Positions 33,236-44,748 of a stretch of DNA of 64,000 nucleotides are shown one piece after another. Under the pieces are notes generated by a model. The model saw only the letters and a list, made by a program, of their open reading frames with translations, had not been told where the DNA came from and ran no database searches. Location of the stretch: contig OX463806.1 in NCBI GenBank assembly GCA_949825045.1, forward strand, positions 46,586,208-46,650,207. Direction: 5' to 3'. The translations under genes and the position numbers were made by a program. Source of the stretch: Argyresthia goedartella (taxonomy: Eukaryota > Arthropoda > Insecta > Lepidoptera > Argyresthiidae). The first letter of the stretch is position 1; each line of letters opens with the position of its first letter.

Positions 33236-34535
33236 TTTGAGCTCCCAGAATATGCATCAGAACTTCTCTAACTTAAGTAGTTTGAGAGAAAAAAATAAAA
33301 AAAAAACATTTACACCAGATAGATAGAATTATTATTAATATCTTTATTCCCACCATTTCTGTTGAGTAGTTCTGTCGGGGGACAGGAATACACGGCCCAA
33401 TAATGCCCGGCCCCGGAATCTTGGGATTTGGGACGCCAATTCCGGGGCCGGACATTCCAAGCCGCACATTACTGGACCGTGCATTCCGAAGCCGTGCACT
33501 GTCTGTTCGACCCCGGAATGCCCGGCCCCGGAATTGTGGGACGTCTCTCATTGGCTGGAAATACTGGCTTCTGATTGGTCGAACATTTTCGATTTAACTT
33601 AGACGAATCTAAGGCCATGGCCATAGTAGTGAGGTTTTTTTGTAAGCAAGTTTAACATTCACTTGACACATGGCATAACCTAATATTAATAATATTTGGT
33701 TAGTTTAAAATAAAAACAAACTCAATTCTGCTGTAAGTTCAAGTGCATTTATATTTATTAAGTCAAATTTGGCTAGAGTAGGTTATTGTGGCTAAATTTC
33801 AATTGGGTTATAGGTTAGGTTGGAACTTAGAAGAAGCAAAACCGAAGCGTATGCAAATAAAAAAAAACATTTAATGATATTAATAGATTTTTTGAGATAG
33901 AGACACTATGAACAATCTCTGATATAGCAGTTGTCTATGGTACTCGGGGCGCCAATTCCGGGGCCGAGCACTATTTTGTACGGCCACGGAATGCTCGGCC
34001 CAGGAATGCCCGACCCCGGAATCGTGGGCTTTCGGGACGCTAATTCCGGGGCCGGACAATACTGGGCCGGGCATTACAGGGACTCGTTCTGTCGGCAGAA
34101 CTAGATATGTTTAAAAAATGTGTAAAAAGTGGTTACCACTAAAGCTCGAAATCTGAAATTTTTATATTCTGGAATCTCTAAGCTTTTTCTATATATGCTG
34201 CAAATCTGTCAACTCGCGACATTTTCAACTAGAGGGTACTTGAGGTATCCATGAACCTGTATTTTTGAATATTGACACATTAAAAGTCATAAAAAACGGG
34301 GCCCAGGGCATTGCGAGCTTATATTAAGCTATTTTCATCAAGCGATTTTCGAAAAAAAAAACGCAATAAAACACCAGCAGCATAAAGTCTGAGTAGAGAG
34401 GTGAAACTCGCAGCGTATTTGAGCATGATTTTGAGCTCCCAGAATATGTAATCAGAACTTTTCTAACTTTCGTAGTTTGCGAGAAAAAATATAAAAACCA
34501 TTTACACAACAACATCATCTAGATAGATGAAATTT
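33236..34535. repeat. Direct repeats flanking a fold-back
   Basis: 33236-33345 (GAGCTCCCAGAATATG.., AGAACTT.TCTAACTT, GTAGTTTG.GAGAAAAAA, CATTTACAC, TAGATAGAT) recurs in the same orientation at 34430-34535. The inverted CCGG-rich arms lie between. The arrangement resembles a composite element or a duplication spanning one. Confidence 0.65.
33366..34105. repeat. CCGGGGCC-rich fold-back element
   Basis: Left arm 33366-33545 (GTTCTGTCGGGGGACAGGAA, ATGCCCGGCCCCGGAATC, GACGCCAATTCCGGGGCCGG) and right arm 33930-34105 are inverted relatives. Each arm also contains several internal (A)ATTCCGGGGCCGG / CCGGCCCCGGAAT sub-palindromes. The spacer is AT-rich and has no gene. Confidence 0.8.
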
Positions 34536-34589
34536 ATATGTTTTTACATTTTTTATCGAAACCATTAGAGCTAGAAATCTGAAATTCTT

Positions 34590-34680
34590 TTATTCCCAGT
34601 TGCCCCCGCTCCGAACGCCACCGGTGGCAATTGGGATTTTTTTTTTCCAGTTGCCACCGGTGGCGACTGGGAATGGATCG
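34590..34680. repeat. Small fold-back (ACCGGTGGC)
   Basis: TTCCCAGTTGCCCCC..GCCACCGGTGGCAATTGGGA and TCCAGTTGCCACCGGTGGCG..ACTGGGAAT are inverted copies separated by a T-run. Confidence 0.75.
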
Positions 34681-34898
34681 CCCCCACTTGAGTTTGCTGT
34701 ACATTGCTTGCGCCTCGTTAAGTCGAAGTATTAGTGCGAGTTAAACATACAGCATGTTTTAAAACGACTTCTTACAGATTTATTAACAGAATTTGTCATA
34801 AGGGAAATAAAAATATAGGTAGTTTGATTATTATTGAAATAAGCTTAAGGATTAAATTAGCAATATCTCTAGAATACTTAGGAGAGATAATAACTATC

Positions 34899-35525
34899 AG
34901 GTAGGTGTCCAAAAAAAATTTTTTTTAACCTAGGTATATTTTTACGTATCACAGATAATCATACATATTTACAATAATAAAACATTAAAGTAACCTTAGT
35001 ATAGTAAACATTAACATGAACAAATAATGATTCCAAAAACAAAAATATCCTTATAAAATATAAAAGTTGCTTACTGACCAAAGCTACTTCACGATTTAAA
35101 TACAGATAATCAGACTATTAAATCAGACTAATAACTATTAGGTAGGTGTCCAAAAAAATTTTTGTTTAACCTAGGTATATTTTTACGTATCACAGATAAT
35201 CAAACATATTTACAATAACAAAACATTAAAGTTACCTTAGTTTAGTAAACATTAACATGAACAAATAATGATTCAAAAAACAAAAATATCCTTATAAAAT
35301 ATAAAAGCTGCTTACTGAGCAAAGCTACTTCACGATTTAAATACAGATAATCAGACTATTAAATTTAATCAGGCTATTAACTATTAGGTAGGTATCCAAA
35401 AATTTTTTTTTTAACCTAGGTTTATTTTTACGTATCACAGATAATCAAACATATTTACAATAATAAAACATTAAAGTTACCTTAGTATAGTAAACATTAA
35501 CATGAACAAATAATGATTCAAAAAT
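34899..35525. repeat. ~242-bp tandem repeat, 2.6 copies
   Basis: AGGTAGGTGTCCAAAAAAA starts units at about 34899, 35140 and 35384. Units include TTTTTACGTATCACAGATAA and TAACATGAACAAATAATGAT and are about 97% alike. The array stops within the third unit at a hairpin fragment (35525-35585) related to 41096-41164. Confidence 0.9.
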
Positions 35526-35832
35526 GCGAAACCAACCAACTGGTTTCGCCTTCGGCTCGTTTCATAAACCCACTCTCGAGTTTTAATTCCCTCCATTATG
35601 TATCAGTCACATAAACTAGGTACTATAAAATTAGCAGTTATGCCCACCTCTACTTAGTACCTACACACTGTCCAAGAAACGAATATCGGATATTACTAAC
35701 GAATAACAACTACCGGCTATGACGAACTTAACCAAAACATGAAGCATTACAAAGACTTGGCTTCTGCCTTATTGAAAACGTTTACACTGATGAAGTCATC
35801 TAGACATGTCATTGAAGAAAGAAACGGGTTGG

Positions 35833-36583
35833 TTTTCCAACACGAACTCATTCGTATGAAGTTGAGGGGGGGAGGGGAGGGAGGGGGGGGAGGAAGTAAC
35901 CCCCCTCTAAAATATCCAGTCTAGGAAATGTATGGTTTTTTTGTTATGAATTTTCAAAAATCCATTTTGAGGTTATTTTTTACTATAGGATTTTTACAAA
36001 AAGTCATTGTTTGTAGTATTGATGTTCGAAATCACCTTAGCTCCGGCTACTAGGGCTCATAAAAAAGGCAAGTATTTAATTGCACATCAAAAATACTGAT
36101 TTTGTCATGTTTTATTCATAAACCTACAAATTAGGATAGGATACTATTAGGTACTTTTTTGTGCTATTGGGCAAAATACTGCGGTAGCTTAGGTGAAGGG
36201 TAAAGGGGGTGAGCGAAGCGAAGCCCCCTTTATCCTTCGTATTAGGTTGAACATGTAAGAACAACAAAAATACTTAAAACATAATAAGTGTTCGCTGATC
36301 CTTTTTTGCTGTGAAAATCAGTATTTTTGATGTGCAATTAAATACTTGCCTTTTTTATGAGCCCTAGTAGCCGGAGCTAAGGCGATTTCGAACATCAATA
36401 CTACAAACAATGACTTTTTGTAAAAATCCTATAGTAAAAAATAACCTCAAAATGGATTTTTGAAAATTTATCACAAAAAAACCATACATTCCCTAGACTG
36501 GATATTTTAGAGGGGGGTTAATTCCTCCACCCCTCCCTCCCCTCCCCCCCTCAACTTCATACGAATGAGTTCGTGTTGGAAAA
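35833..36583. mobile_element. Fold-back B: 270-bp arms with hairpin core at the axis
   Basis: Left arm 35833-36103 and right arm 36314-36583 are inverted copies over 270 bp with few differences (TTTTCCAACACGAACTCATT at the outer end, AAAATCAGTATTTTTGATGT at the inner end). The 210-nt spacer carries the hairpin core (36168-36285). The arms include a G-run/C-run (about 35865-35895 and 36520-36550). Confidence 0.92.
36168..36285 (+). repeat. Hairpin core, copy B
   Basis: GGGCAAAATACTGCGGTAGC then TTAGGTGAAGGGTAAAGGGG then GTGAGCGAAGCGAAGCCCCC then TTTATCCTTCGTATTAGGTT. The stem GAAGGGTAAAGGGGG pairs with CCCCCTTTATCCTTC (one G-T), loop TGAGCGAAGCGAAG. Confidence 0.9.
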
Positions 36584-37219
36584 GATACCCAAAGAAACAC
36601 CTTTAGATTAGGCTGTACGGCTCTGAGGACCTTGCCTTCCCGCTAGGGTAAAACGTGAAAAATAATAATAAATTGTAGGGTACTTTGTGTACAAAGTAAA
36701 GTAGGTACACTTACTTTCTATTCTAGAGTGACGCGTTACCTAAGCCGACCTACCTAATTCGTTCGTTTGAAATATTGAAAAGTGTACAACGAGATCCCCT
36801 CGCGATCATCTTCAATACGGTTTAGACTTCGATAGGTACTAAAAATGTCATCAGGTGAGTAATTTCTCCTTGCTATGAATTCAATCATAAATTAAAATCA
36901 TATCCCTGTTATACGTCGCGCCACACGTTATTAGCGGTGGCCTTGAATGAGCAGTAGCCACTTTTCAATACCTGTACACGTGCGCAGTAATTCCCGCCAA
37001 CTCGTTGCGCGACTTTTTCACCAACAATCCCTATATTTTGGGGGACACTTATCCCATATTAAGGGCTACCTAGCAGTTGTTTCGCTTTCACCAACGTTTA
37101 TGTGTCACTACGCTGTTTGGGGTCCCCCTAAATTTAGGAGGCCGAATATCGAGCCCCTGGCGCTAAGTGACGTTTCCTTGGCTGTTAAAAAGTTGCAATT
37201 TGTTTATTTCTTCGATACA
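36584..37219. other. Anonymous DNA left of the Harbinger relic
   Basis: No gene. The Harbinger terminal repeat probably lies here, but I could not place it. Confidence 0.35.
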
Positions 37220-38797
37220 ATGGACAATCTTATGGATTTTATTGATGACTTTTTTTTCGCTAAGTTCGACGATATAGATTTTGTAAGACGTTTTAGGTTA
37301 TCTAAATAGACTGCTCTTTTTTATTGACCAAAATTGAAATGCAACTGAAATTCAATGATAACAAGTGAGTACCTACTTCTAGTGTATTCTACACTCTTTT
37401 TTACTTACCAAAATTGAAATTCAACTGGAATTCAACGATAACAAGTGAGTACCTACTTCTACTGTACTGTAGCCCTTTGTACTTTGTGCCACAAGTTAGT
37501 AGGTACCTATGAAGAGTTTGTGGCTAGCAACTTTGTGCGAACAGTCTACTGCATGTCAACCTTAACATGTTGAATTAACGTTAATCAATCTGCTGTCGAT
37601 GTGTATTTAATTGTTAACCAAACACAGTAGGAAAGTACCTATCAACAGTAATAATAACGTTTTACTTTTTCATTTTTACAGAAATAAGTCTGTGGCACCC
37701 ATGAATCAATTAGGCTGATAGCATTACGGTTTTATGCCACTGGTAACCATTTGCTAGCAGTTGCTGACTTGGGAGGTATCAGTACTTCAAGTTGTAGCAG
37801 GATTGTAAAAAGAGTCTCTAAAGCGATAACTTCTCTCCGCGGAGAGTTTATAAAATTTGCAGAGTGAAGCCGAAGCAACAGAAGTAACGGCACAGATTTA
37901 TACAATTGCCCGTTTTCCAAATGTTTGGGGTTGTAAAGACTGCAAGCATGTAAAAATCCAATCACCAGGTAAAAATCCAAGTTTTTATAGACCTACATTA
38001 GGTACTTACCAATTTCATTTATTTCTAAGGACTCATTTTTTATTTATTTCCTTTTTGGTTTCAGGTGGAGACGATGCAGAACTATTTCACAACCGCAAGG
38101 CATATATGTCCATCAATGTAGAGACAGTCAGCAATGCTGATTTATTAATTACAGAAGTGATCACACATTGTCCAGGATCCACCCATGATTCAGCTATATA
38201 CCAAAATAGTAATCTCTTTTCAAGAGGGGTGATTATGGTAGTGGCTATTTATTGGGAGACATTGGATATCCATTAAAGGTATTAGTAATTTATAATTCAA
38301 TCAGTATTGGTATTTCTATGAGTCCCGTACAAAATGCCGTCTGTTATCATCCATCATTCAAATAATTTATTCATCAAGAGTGTCCCTCCTGTAAAAAAGA
38401 GATATATTAATTTAACTATTCTCTTCCAGTTTCATCTTCTTACTCTATATTTAAATCCAACCACACCAGCACAGCAAAAATATAATGAGGCTCACATCAA
38501 GACACAAAATGTAGTAGGGAGACAATATGGTGTTTTGAAGAGGAGACTTCCGGTACTGGCAGTTTGAATAGATTTAAAGTTGGAAACTGCAGTAAATGTC
38601 ATATTGGCTTGCTGTAATTTGCACAATATATGCATCATAAGAAAAGAAGCTGATCCTGTGAATGAGCACTCAATACCAAACTTGGATGATTTAATAAGAA
38701 ATGAGCAGATAAATGCAGTTCCTTACTATAATACAAATAATGTTTACGGGTTCTGCAGAAATCTAATAACAGAATATTTTGGAAACATGCAGTGAAA
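37220..38797 (+). pseudogene. PIF/Harbinger transposase (HARBI1-like), decayed
   Basis: N-terminus MDNLMDFIDDFFFAKFDDID then FVRRFRLSK (37220-37306), then a break and a 77-bp duplication. The next piece LIALRFYATGNHLLAVADLG (37714 on) has lost bases after an acceptor at 37680. ARFPNVWGCKDCKHVKI (37910-37960) holds the first catalytic Asp, and CPGSTHDSAIY (about 38170) the second. NVVGRQYGVLKRRL (38510-38550) shows Gly where the third catalytic residue (Glu, VVER in the family) is expected. At least one likely intron (37977-38063) contains TTTGGTTTCAG. The enzyme would have excised and inserted the element, but it is inactive. Confidence 0.85.
37313..37467. repeat. 77-bp tandem duplication in the Harbinger gene
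   Basis: CCAAAATTGAAAT(G/T)CAACTG..AACAAGTGAGTACCTACTTC occurs twice. The duplicated part includes a potential splice donor (CAA|GTGAGT). Confidence 0.85.
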
Positions 38798-38835
38798 CTA
38801 ATTATTCATTAATTTAAAATATTTTAATTATTTAA

Positions 38836-40159
38836 TTAAAATGTAATACAATAAATACCTTTTAATTGAGAAAGAACCTCTTTCTTTATTTCTTTCTCAT
38901 AGTGAGCTGCCTCTAGTTTGAGGTTCATCTCCTCCAGCTGCCGCTGTTGGAGCTCACGTTTGAAAGTGAGCTCATCTTGCAGCCATTTGAGGTCTTCTGC
39001 AATTATCTTCTTTAAGTTAACTTCTTTATAAGAAGACATAAGCTCATTTTGAGCTCTATTTGACCTCTAATTTTCAGCACTCAGCTGTGGGCGTCGTGTT
39101 CTGGACCACAGAGGGGTCTTTAAGGTTTCCGGTTCATTTATCTGAAAGGATAAAATAATAACTTAACAATATTGTACCCCTTCTTGAGAAAATGCAATAA
39201 ATGCAATAATGCTTCTTTAAATGCAATAAAAGGCACAAATAATATGCTTACATGTTCTGCTGAACATGTCCATATTGTCCATATCTTTTACAACGTTTGA
39301 ATCAGTCATAGGCCTCCTCAGTAACCTGAAAACTATAATAACACATTATAACTATGCATACCTACTAATACAATTGTACAAATATAAAATTCTAAGAAGC
39401 AGCTATGGGTTGGATCAGGGTTATGCAATTCCTTCTATGTGGATGGTACTTACTGTTGAATTTAACATTATTATTATTGGTTCAAAATGTTTTGGCACTA
39501 TGTCATTATTAGCATCAGGGTCATTTACTTCCTGAATGGTCGTGCAACCACGCCCCAATACATCACAGACCAAGTCCAAAACTGTATCAAATGTGGACAT
39601 GGCCGGGCCACTACCTGTGCCTGTGTTAATTTTTAAATTGCCACTTTTACTCATTTTGGCCTCACTCTTCAACTTTTCCCAAATTTTGATGAGTGAATCT
39701 TTTGTCCTAAAAATAAGAAATATAGAATTATTAGTTTATTTTTAGAAACAACTTATGAACCATACAACTGTTTAGAATACCAACTTTTAGAAGTGATGCA
39801 GCAGACAGTAACAATCTATACTGTTTGTCCAGTGTGTGGTACACCTACCTAGGTCTCAGACAATGGACAATCTTCATCGTGTGCACCCTAACATCTGCTC
39901 CATCCAAACATGGCATTCTTGGCCGAAACTTTTATTAAAATTTGTTTTGCCATCGACAAAGGATTGATACCCACCTGGGATAGTTACTGCAGCTGTTAAA
40001 TTTCAGCGTGAGGATGTCCCACGCTTTGGCCTTGGCTTCGTTTGTAGTGCCATCCGTCCTTTTGTTCAGAATGGTGTCCTTATATTGCAGAAGTTGGTGC
40101 ACCAACTTTTCTTTTTCTTGAGGCGAAACGTTTTGGCCTCGCTTTCTTTTTTCTGCCAT
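38836..40159 (-). pseudogene. Harbinger accessory Myb/SANT-like DNA-binding protein
   Basis: Begins at ATG 40157-40159: MAEKRKRGQNVSPQEKEKLV..DGTTNEAKAKAWDILTLKFN (Myb/SANT-like trihelix). The exon ends at 39975 (CCCAG|GTGGGT). The next exon starts at 39706 (TTTTTAG|GACAAA) with KDSLIKIWEKLKSEAKM, completing the helix typical of this protein. It runs on to GTGSGPAMS and CDVLGRG. A last exon at 39039-38836 is a coiled coil (DELTFKRELQQRQLEEMNLK). Harbinger elements use such a protein to bring the transposase to DNA and into the nucleus. It is convergent with the transposase, as expected. Whether it is intact is uncertain. Confidence 0.75.
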
Positions 40160-40299
40160 TTTTCTTTAATTTTTGTATAACAAGAAAGTATAAGCACGCA
40201 GCACGCAACAGACTTGAGAAGTTTAGAAAACAATTCCCAAACCAAACACCCAAGACAAGGCAAAAACAACTTTCGCGCTAAAATGAAAAACATACACCG

Positions 40300-42855
40300 G
40301 ATTTGACAGTTTTTTTTTTATAATGGCAGGCAAAGATTAGTCACCAAAAAGCCATCTGTTTCATGTATTTATACCTAATTATTACATATTGCTTGCTGAA
40401 TCAATATAGAATGTGTAATGAAGCATGAGATGTAGCTGTATTGTCCCTTATTATCCCATAAAACATATATAAATGTGTTTATCGGTTAATTTCCCCCTAG
40501 CACAACACTAGACCTTAGACAAATCTTCACATATTAGATTTTTTATTTCCCTAGTTAGGTGGACGTTATATGGCTGGTGAAAACGGGCATTATACACGTG
40601 TTCCAAAATATTCCAAAGGGATCACCACAGACAGAGTACTAGGGATCACTCGATGTTGGTTACCATATTCAGTTGTAGAGACAATTTAAAACACAAATAC
40701 CGGTAAAAGGGGGCTAAATTGGAATTGAGGAGCTAATTGGAACTAATACAAAATGCAGAGATTTGGCTGCATTTTCTATTAGTTCCAATTAGCCCCCTTT
40801 TACGGTACTCTAGATTTCACAAAAAAATGGTCTAAATTCTGCTTAGAAATAACATTATTTCCCCAAAGTCTACTTCCGACGAAAATCTGAACATTGATTA
40901 GCAAGAGGTGTCACAATTAGTTTCAGTGGTGGGCATGATTTGACGAAAGAATGTTTGCTTAAAATCAAATCTTAAAGGCAACTAGCTAAAAGACGGAATA
41001 AGACTACTTGGATAAATGACCGCTTTAGGGTCTTAAATAAAAGCCGATTTAAACTTAATAGTAGTTTATGTGACTGCTGCATAAAGGAGGGCATCAAAAC
41101 TCGAGAGTGGTTTTATGAAACGAGCCGAAGGCGAGTTTCATAATAATATCACTCGAGAGTTTTAATACCTAATTATGTACAGTTACATACACTAGTTAAT
41201 CTACACACATATCATAAGCTCTCTTTGATGTGTTCAGGAACCGCATGTTTGACCGGCATTGTGGCTCTGCAGTTGTTTAGCTTGTTCTGTAGTACCAACT
41301 TCATGCAGGCGGGCGTCGGCGTTCGAAATTTGAATGTCAGTACCAACTTCGCAAACAAACTAGGGACGGCACGCGGGTGGGCGTCGGCGTTCGAAATTTG
41401 AATGTCATTATATGTAGAAAAACTACACATAATGACCATAATGTGTAGTTTCCAGATACGAAACGAGTTTTTACCAAGTAGTTTAACATAATGCTTATCC
41501 TAACGTGCGGTTTTTCAACGCAGTAAAGAGGGTTTATTATACGTGTGTAGATAAAAGGCTATAATCTGCACTTTATCAACATAGTAGTTCTCTCGACAAT
41601 CTCACATAATACATAACTCTTAAGACGCTGATTAAATAAATATGGGGTGCTGTTTTCATGTGTTTTTCAGGAAATACTGGGCAAATCGTAATTAATTTCT
41701 GGTATATGTAATTTGACTATATAATCTAGAGATTCTTAATTGGAAAACATGTTTGGATAAAATTTTCTCGATAGAAAATAAATACAAAGTCAACCCTTTT
41801 TTTATGGTTTTATGCTATTACACCGCAGTAATAGGTGAATATGACTGTGTGATAATTGCAATGTATGAACAATTGTTATTTCTAACGATTTTCAATTTGA
41901 AAGTTAATTCCCTGAAATAGTTTATTTTTTATGTTTTTTTTTACGTTTTGGCGCTTACGTTGTTTCAGATTAGTCGCGAGTGCATTATTGGCATCCCGCT
42001 TTTTCTTATTCGCGAGTAATTATTGCATCTCACTTCCACTCGACAGGCCACGGCAAACCATCGCTTGCGCGAGGCAGAAGACACACAGCGCCATCTATCG
42101 GCAATTTTATGTACTATCCAAATTAGACACTACTCGAGTGAACTTTGACAACTCCATACATTTGTATGTAGTTAGTTGTCAAAGGTTACTTGAGTTAAAT
42201 CTTATTCCGCCTTCTAGCTAGTCGCCCTGAGTCGTGGCCCAAATAAAAATCGAGAAAAATAAAAGAAGAATCGAAAATGATGGAGCTCGATGGTAGGTAA
42301 AATATCAAATGAATGATATGTGTTTGTTATGGCTAAAGCTAGAAGAGTGGTGATAATAAATACGACTACAGGTCTTGAGCAGCTAAACCTAGGTTTAACC
42401 AAAGCTGATTGGTTGGTTTATGTTTGATTTTAGGTTGATAACTAAAAATTACGGGTTTTATAATTATATAGAAAGATAATATAATCATTAGACATTATGG
42501 TGATAAATTTTAGTAGGCACCTAATTATAATAGGTATCTAAATGTTATTTATTTAAGCAGGACATACAAACAGGCCATATCAGGAATAAATATCACAATA
42601 ATATATTATGTGGCAAATATATAATCTACTATATTTTTTGTTTTTCTTGAGAAATAAGATGTGATGTTTAGTGAGCGTTTTACAATTAATGTAAATGATT
42701 CAGATGAATAGTGAGGAGGAGGAGGAGGAGGTTCTCAATTCGACGTGAATGTTTTTTTCGTGTATGTTTTAAGATTTCTACAAGACACGTGAACCGATTT
42801 AGAAAATTCTTTTTGTATTTGATAGGGTACACTTCCGAGATGGTCCCATGTATAG
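40300..42855. other. Anonymous DNA with two fold-backs
   Basis: No gene is recognised. 40732-40757 and 40768-40793 form a 26-bp inverted repeat (one mismatch, 10-nt loop). 41096-41164 is a hairpin whose inner stem is ATGAAACGAGCC/GGCGAGTTTCAT, bounded by ACTCGAGAGT on both sides; a partial copy is at 35525-35585. GGGCGTCGGCGTTCGAAATT is duplicated at about 41315 and 41378. Confidence 0.5.
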
Positions 42856-43060
42856 ATGTTATTAATGTTCAAATTCATGTCGCTTCTGCATAGTACATTT
42901 CATAGGTCTACCTGTTAGCAATGTCATCTTGGCAGCTGCTATACATTGCCTTTATGATACTTCAAATTGAATGCTACCTAAAAGAAATCGCAGTAATGTA
43001 TTTCGTGTCATTTCCGTCTCCGGATTTAGGCGATTCTATCCGAGAAAAGATGCTATCCGA
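42840..43060 (+). repeat. Dispersed repeat R2 with coding-like content
   Basis: This sequence is about 90% identical to the reverse complement of 60200-60700. The + frame 42921-43124 reads MSSWQLLYIAFMILQIECYL then KEIAVMYFVSFPSPDLGDSI. The two copies at 60 kb also keep most of this frame. Function unknown; a transposon-encoded or receptor-like fragment is possible. Confidence 0.5.
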
Positions 43061-43446
43061 ATCTTTAACTGAGTTTAATCGTATTTTACAACAATATGCA
43101 AACGTAGTACTGAGATTTGCTATTTAAACAAAGGAAGGATATCCCATTTATCAATGAGGAAGAAAACATATGGTGTGGCTGTATTATTCTATAGATTTTA
43201 TGCTTATAGATATATCTGGTAAATAGGGGCAGAACTATGAAACTATTCGATGTTCTCTTTCTAACTAGTTGAACATTCCGTAACGTGAACGAGAAGTCAT
43301 TACGTCTGCCTATGCAAAATTTTGCAACATTGCTATGTGAAAAGGGTCTCCAGATAAAGATTTTGAATTTTTCCCCAATAATCTTGAAACTATCCATTAA
43401 TTTTAATTACCTATTTATACACTTTTACATTGTTTAAAAAGAAACA

Positions 43447-43656
43447 TCAGAACATATTATTAAACCACATGTATTCTTTACACTCATATATAAGTGCTAA
43501 ATCTTCCTCATTTTGTTTGGCCCTATAAACTTCAGCTGAATTTGGTGAGCATTTTTTGACATGGCCCAAATCTAACACAGCCCCTTTTTTGAAGCTGTAC
43601 CACACTTTACTATTATGATCATCTAAAATAATCGAAGCCGAGCAAAAGAGATGCAT
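43447..43656 (-). other. Unidentified open frame
   Basis: 69 codons, MHLFCSASIILDDHNSKVWY then SFKKGAVLDLGHVKKC. Amino-acid composition looks protein-like, but no family is recognised and no neighbouring exon was found. Confidence 0.2.
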
Positions 43657-43781
43657 TGCCGGTCTGTTCGACGGTCGAACAAAGCGACATGCATCTCTCT
43701 CTCTCGCTCGGCTCGGTCGGGGATAGTTGCGTGCGCGATGCCGATACCCGACACCAATGCTAATTAATATTTATGTGGCAA

Positions 43782-44105
43782 GCAAATTGTATGATTCCGC
43801 ATTTTATAAACGGCGTCGTCCGTTTACAAATGCGCGCTGCTATGTAATAATGCCGAAGGCAAATTGACAAATTGAAATTAAAATAGCAAATTATCAGGGC
43901 AAAACACTGCGATAGCTTAGGTGAAGGGTAAAGGGGGTGAGCGAAGCGAAGCCCCCTTTATCCTTCGTGTTAGGTTGAACATGTAAGAACAACAATAAAT
44001 GCTTGAAACATAAAGGAGTGTCAATTTGCCTTCGGAATATTACATAGCAGCGCGCGTTTGTAAACGGACGACGCCGTTTGTAAAATGCGGAATCAAACAA
44101 ATTGC
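43782..44105. mobile_element. Fold-back A: 88-bp arms with hairpin core at the axis
   Basis: Left arm 43782-43869 (GATTCCGCATTTTATAAACG.., ending GCAAATTGACA) and right arm 44019-44105 are inverted copies about 93% alike. The 149-nt spacer carries the hairpin core (43897-44013). The arm sequence is unrelated to fold-back B. Confidence 0.92.
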
Positions 44106-44745
44106 CTGCGACATTTACATGGCTACCTAATTACATTAGTTATTTATTTTTAGTTACATTAGTTATTATTTATTTAGTTAGCAGTTCAATATCAACAAGA
44201 AATACTCCCCCGTATTCCCCGGTATCAATATTTTCTTCCCCAAAATTTTCCCCAAGCTTTTCATTTCCCCAAAAGTTTCCCAAAGCTATAAAAATTCCAA
44301 AAAATTGCGAAAAAAAACCCCCAATCTGGAGACCCTGTAAGTGACGTCACAAGGTTTTGGCTAGGGTGCCGAATCCGCCATGTTTGGGGACGAGATCCGA
44401 TGGTCAGATCGTCGATAGATCGAATCAGTTCTATCTTCGAACAAAATGACCGTAAATTCCCAGCTTATGAATTCAGACCGATAAATTAATGTAAAAGTTA
44501 AAACAAAAAGAAAACGCTTTTTTGTTGAAAACAGTTTGTGTGTTTGTGCCTTAATCACGCTAAAACGGCTAAACGGATTTGAATGAAATTTAGGCATAGA
44601 GGTAGTTTCTGAGTTAGATTAACATATAGGATACGTTTTATCCGACTGCACCAGAAGGAGGTTAACGTTATCTCGGTAAATGTTAATTCCCATGAACAAG
44701 CAGACAAAGTTGCGGGCATTAGCATGTATTTGCCACATATAACTA
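44106..44745. other. Anonymous DNA
   Basis: A CCCC-rich patch (TTCCCCAAAATTTTCCCC, about 44235-44285) and a fragment of the CCGACTGCACCAGAAGGAGG repeat (44643). No gene. Confidence 0.4.
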
Positions 44746-44748
44746 CAA

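Noticed and set aside
36947..37219. N-terminal 91 codons in frame with the Harbinger start
   Set aside because: Harbinger transposase similarity begins at Met 37220; the upstream part begins with a non-ATG codon and matches nothing I know.
41931..42221. 96-codon frame rich in Phe/Arg/Leu
   Set aside because: Non-ATG start, low-complexity N-terminus, no motif or splice context.
43894..44100. Frame translating the hairpin core and arm ('HVQPNTKDKGGFASLTPF', also at 63764-63949)
   Set aside because: The identical peptide at two loci comes from the repeat itself; the frame is not kept in the copies at 25.65 kb.
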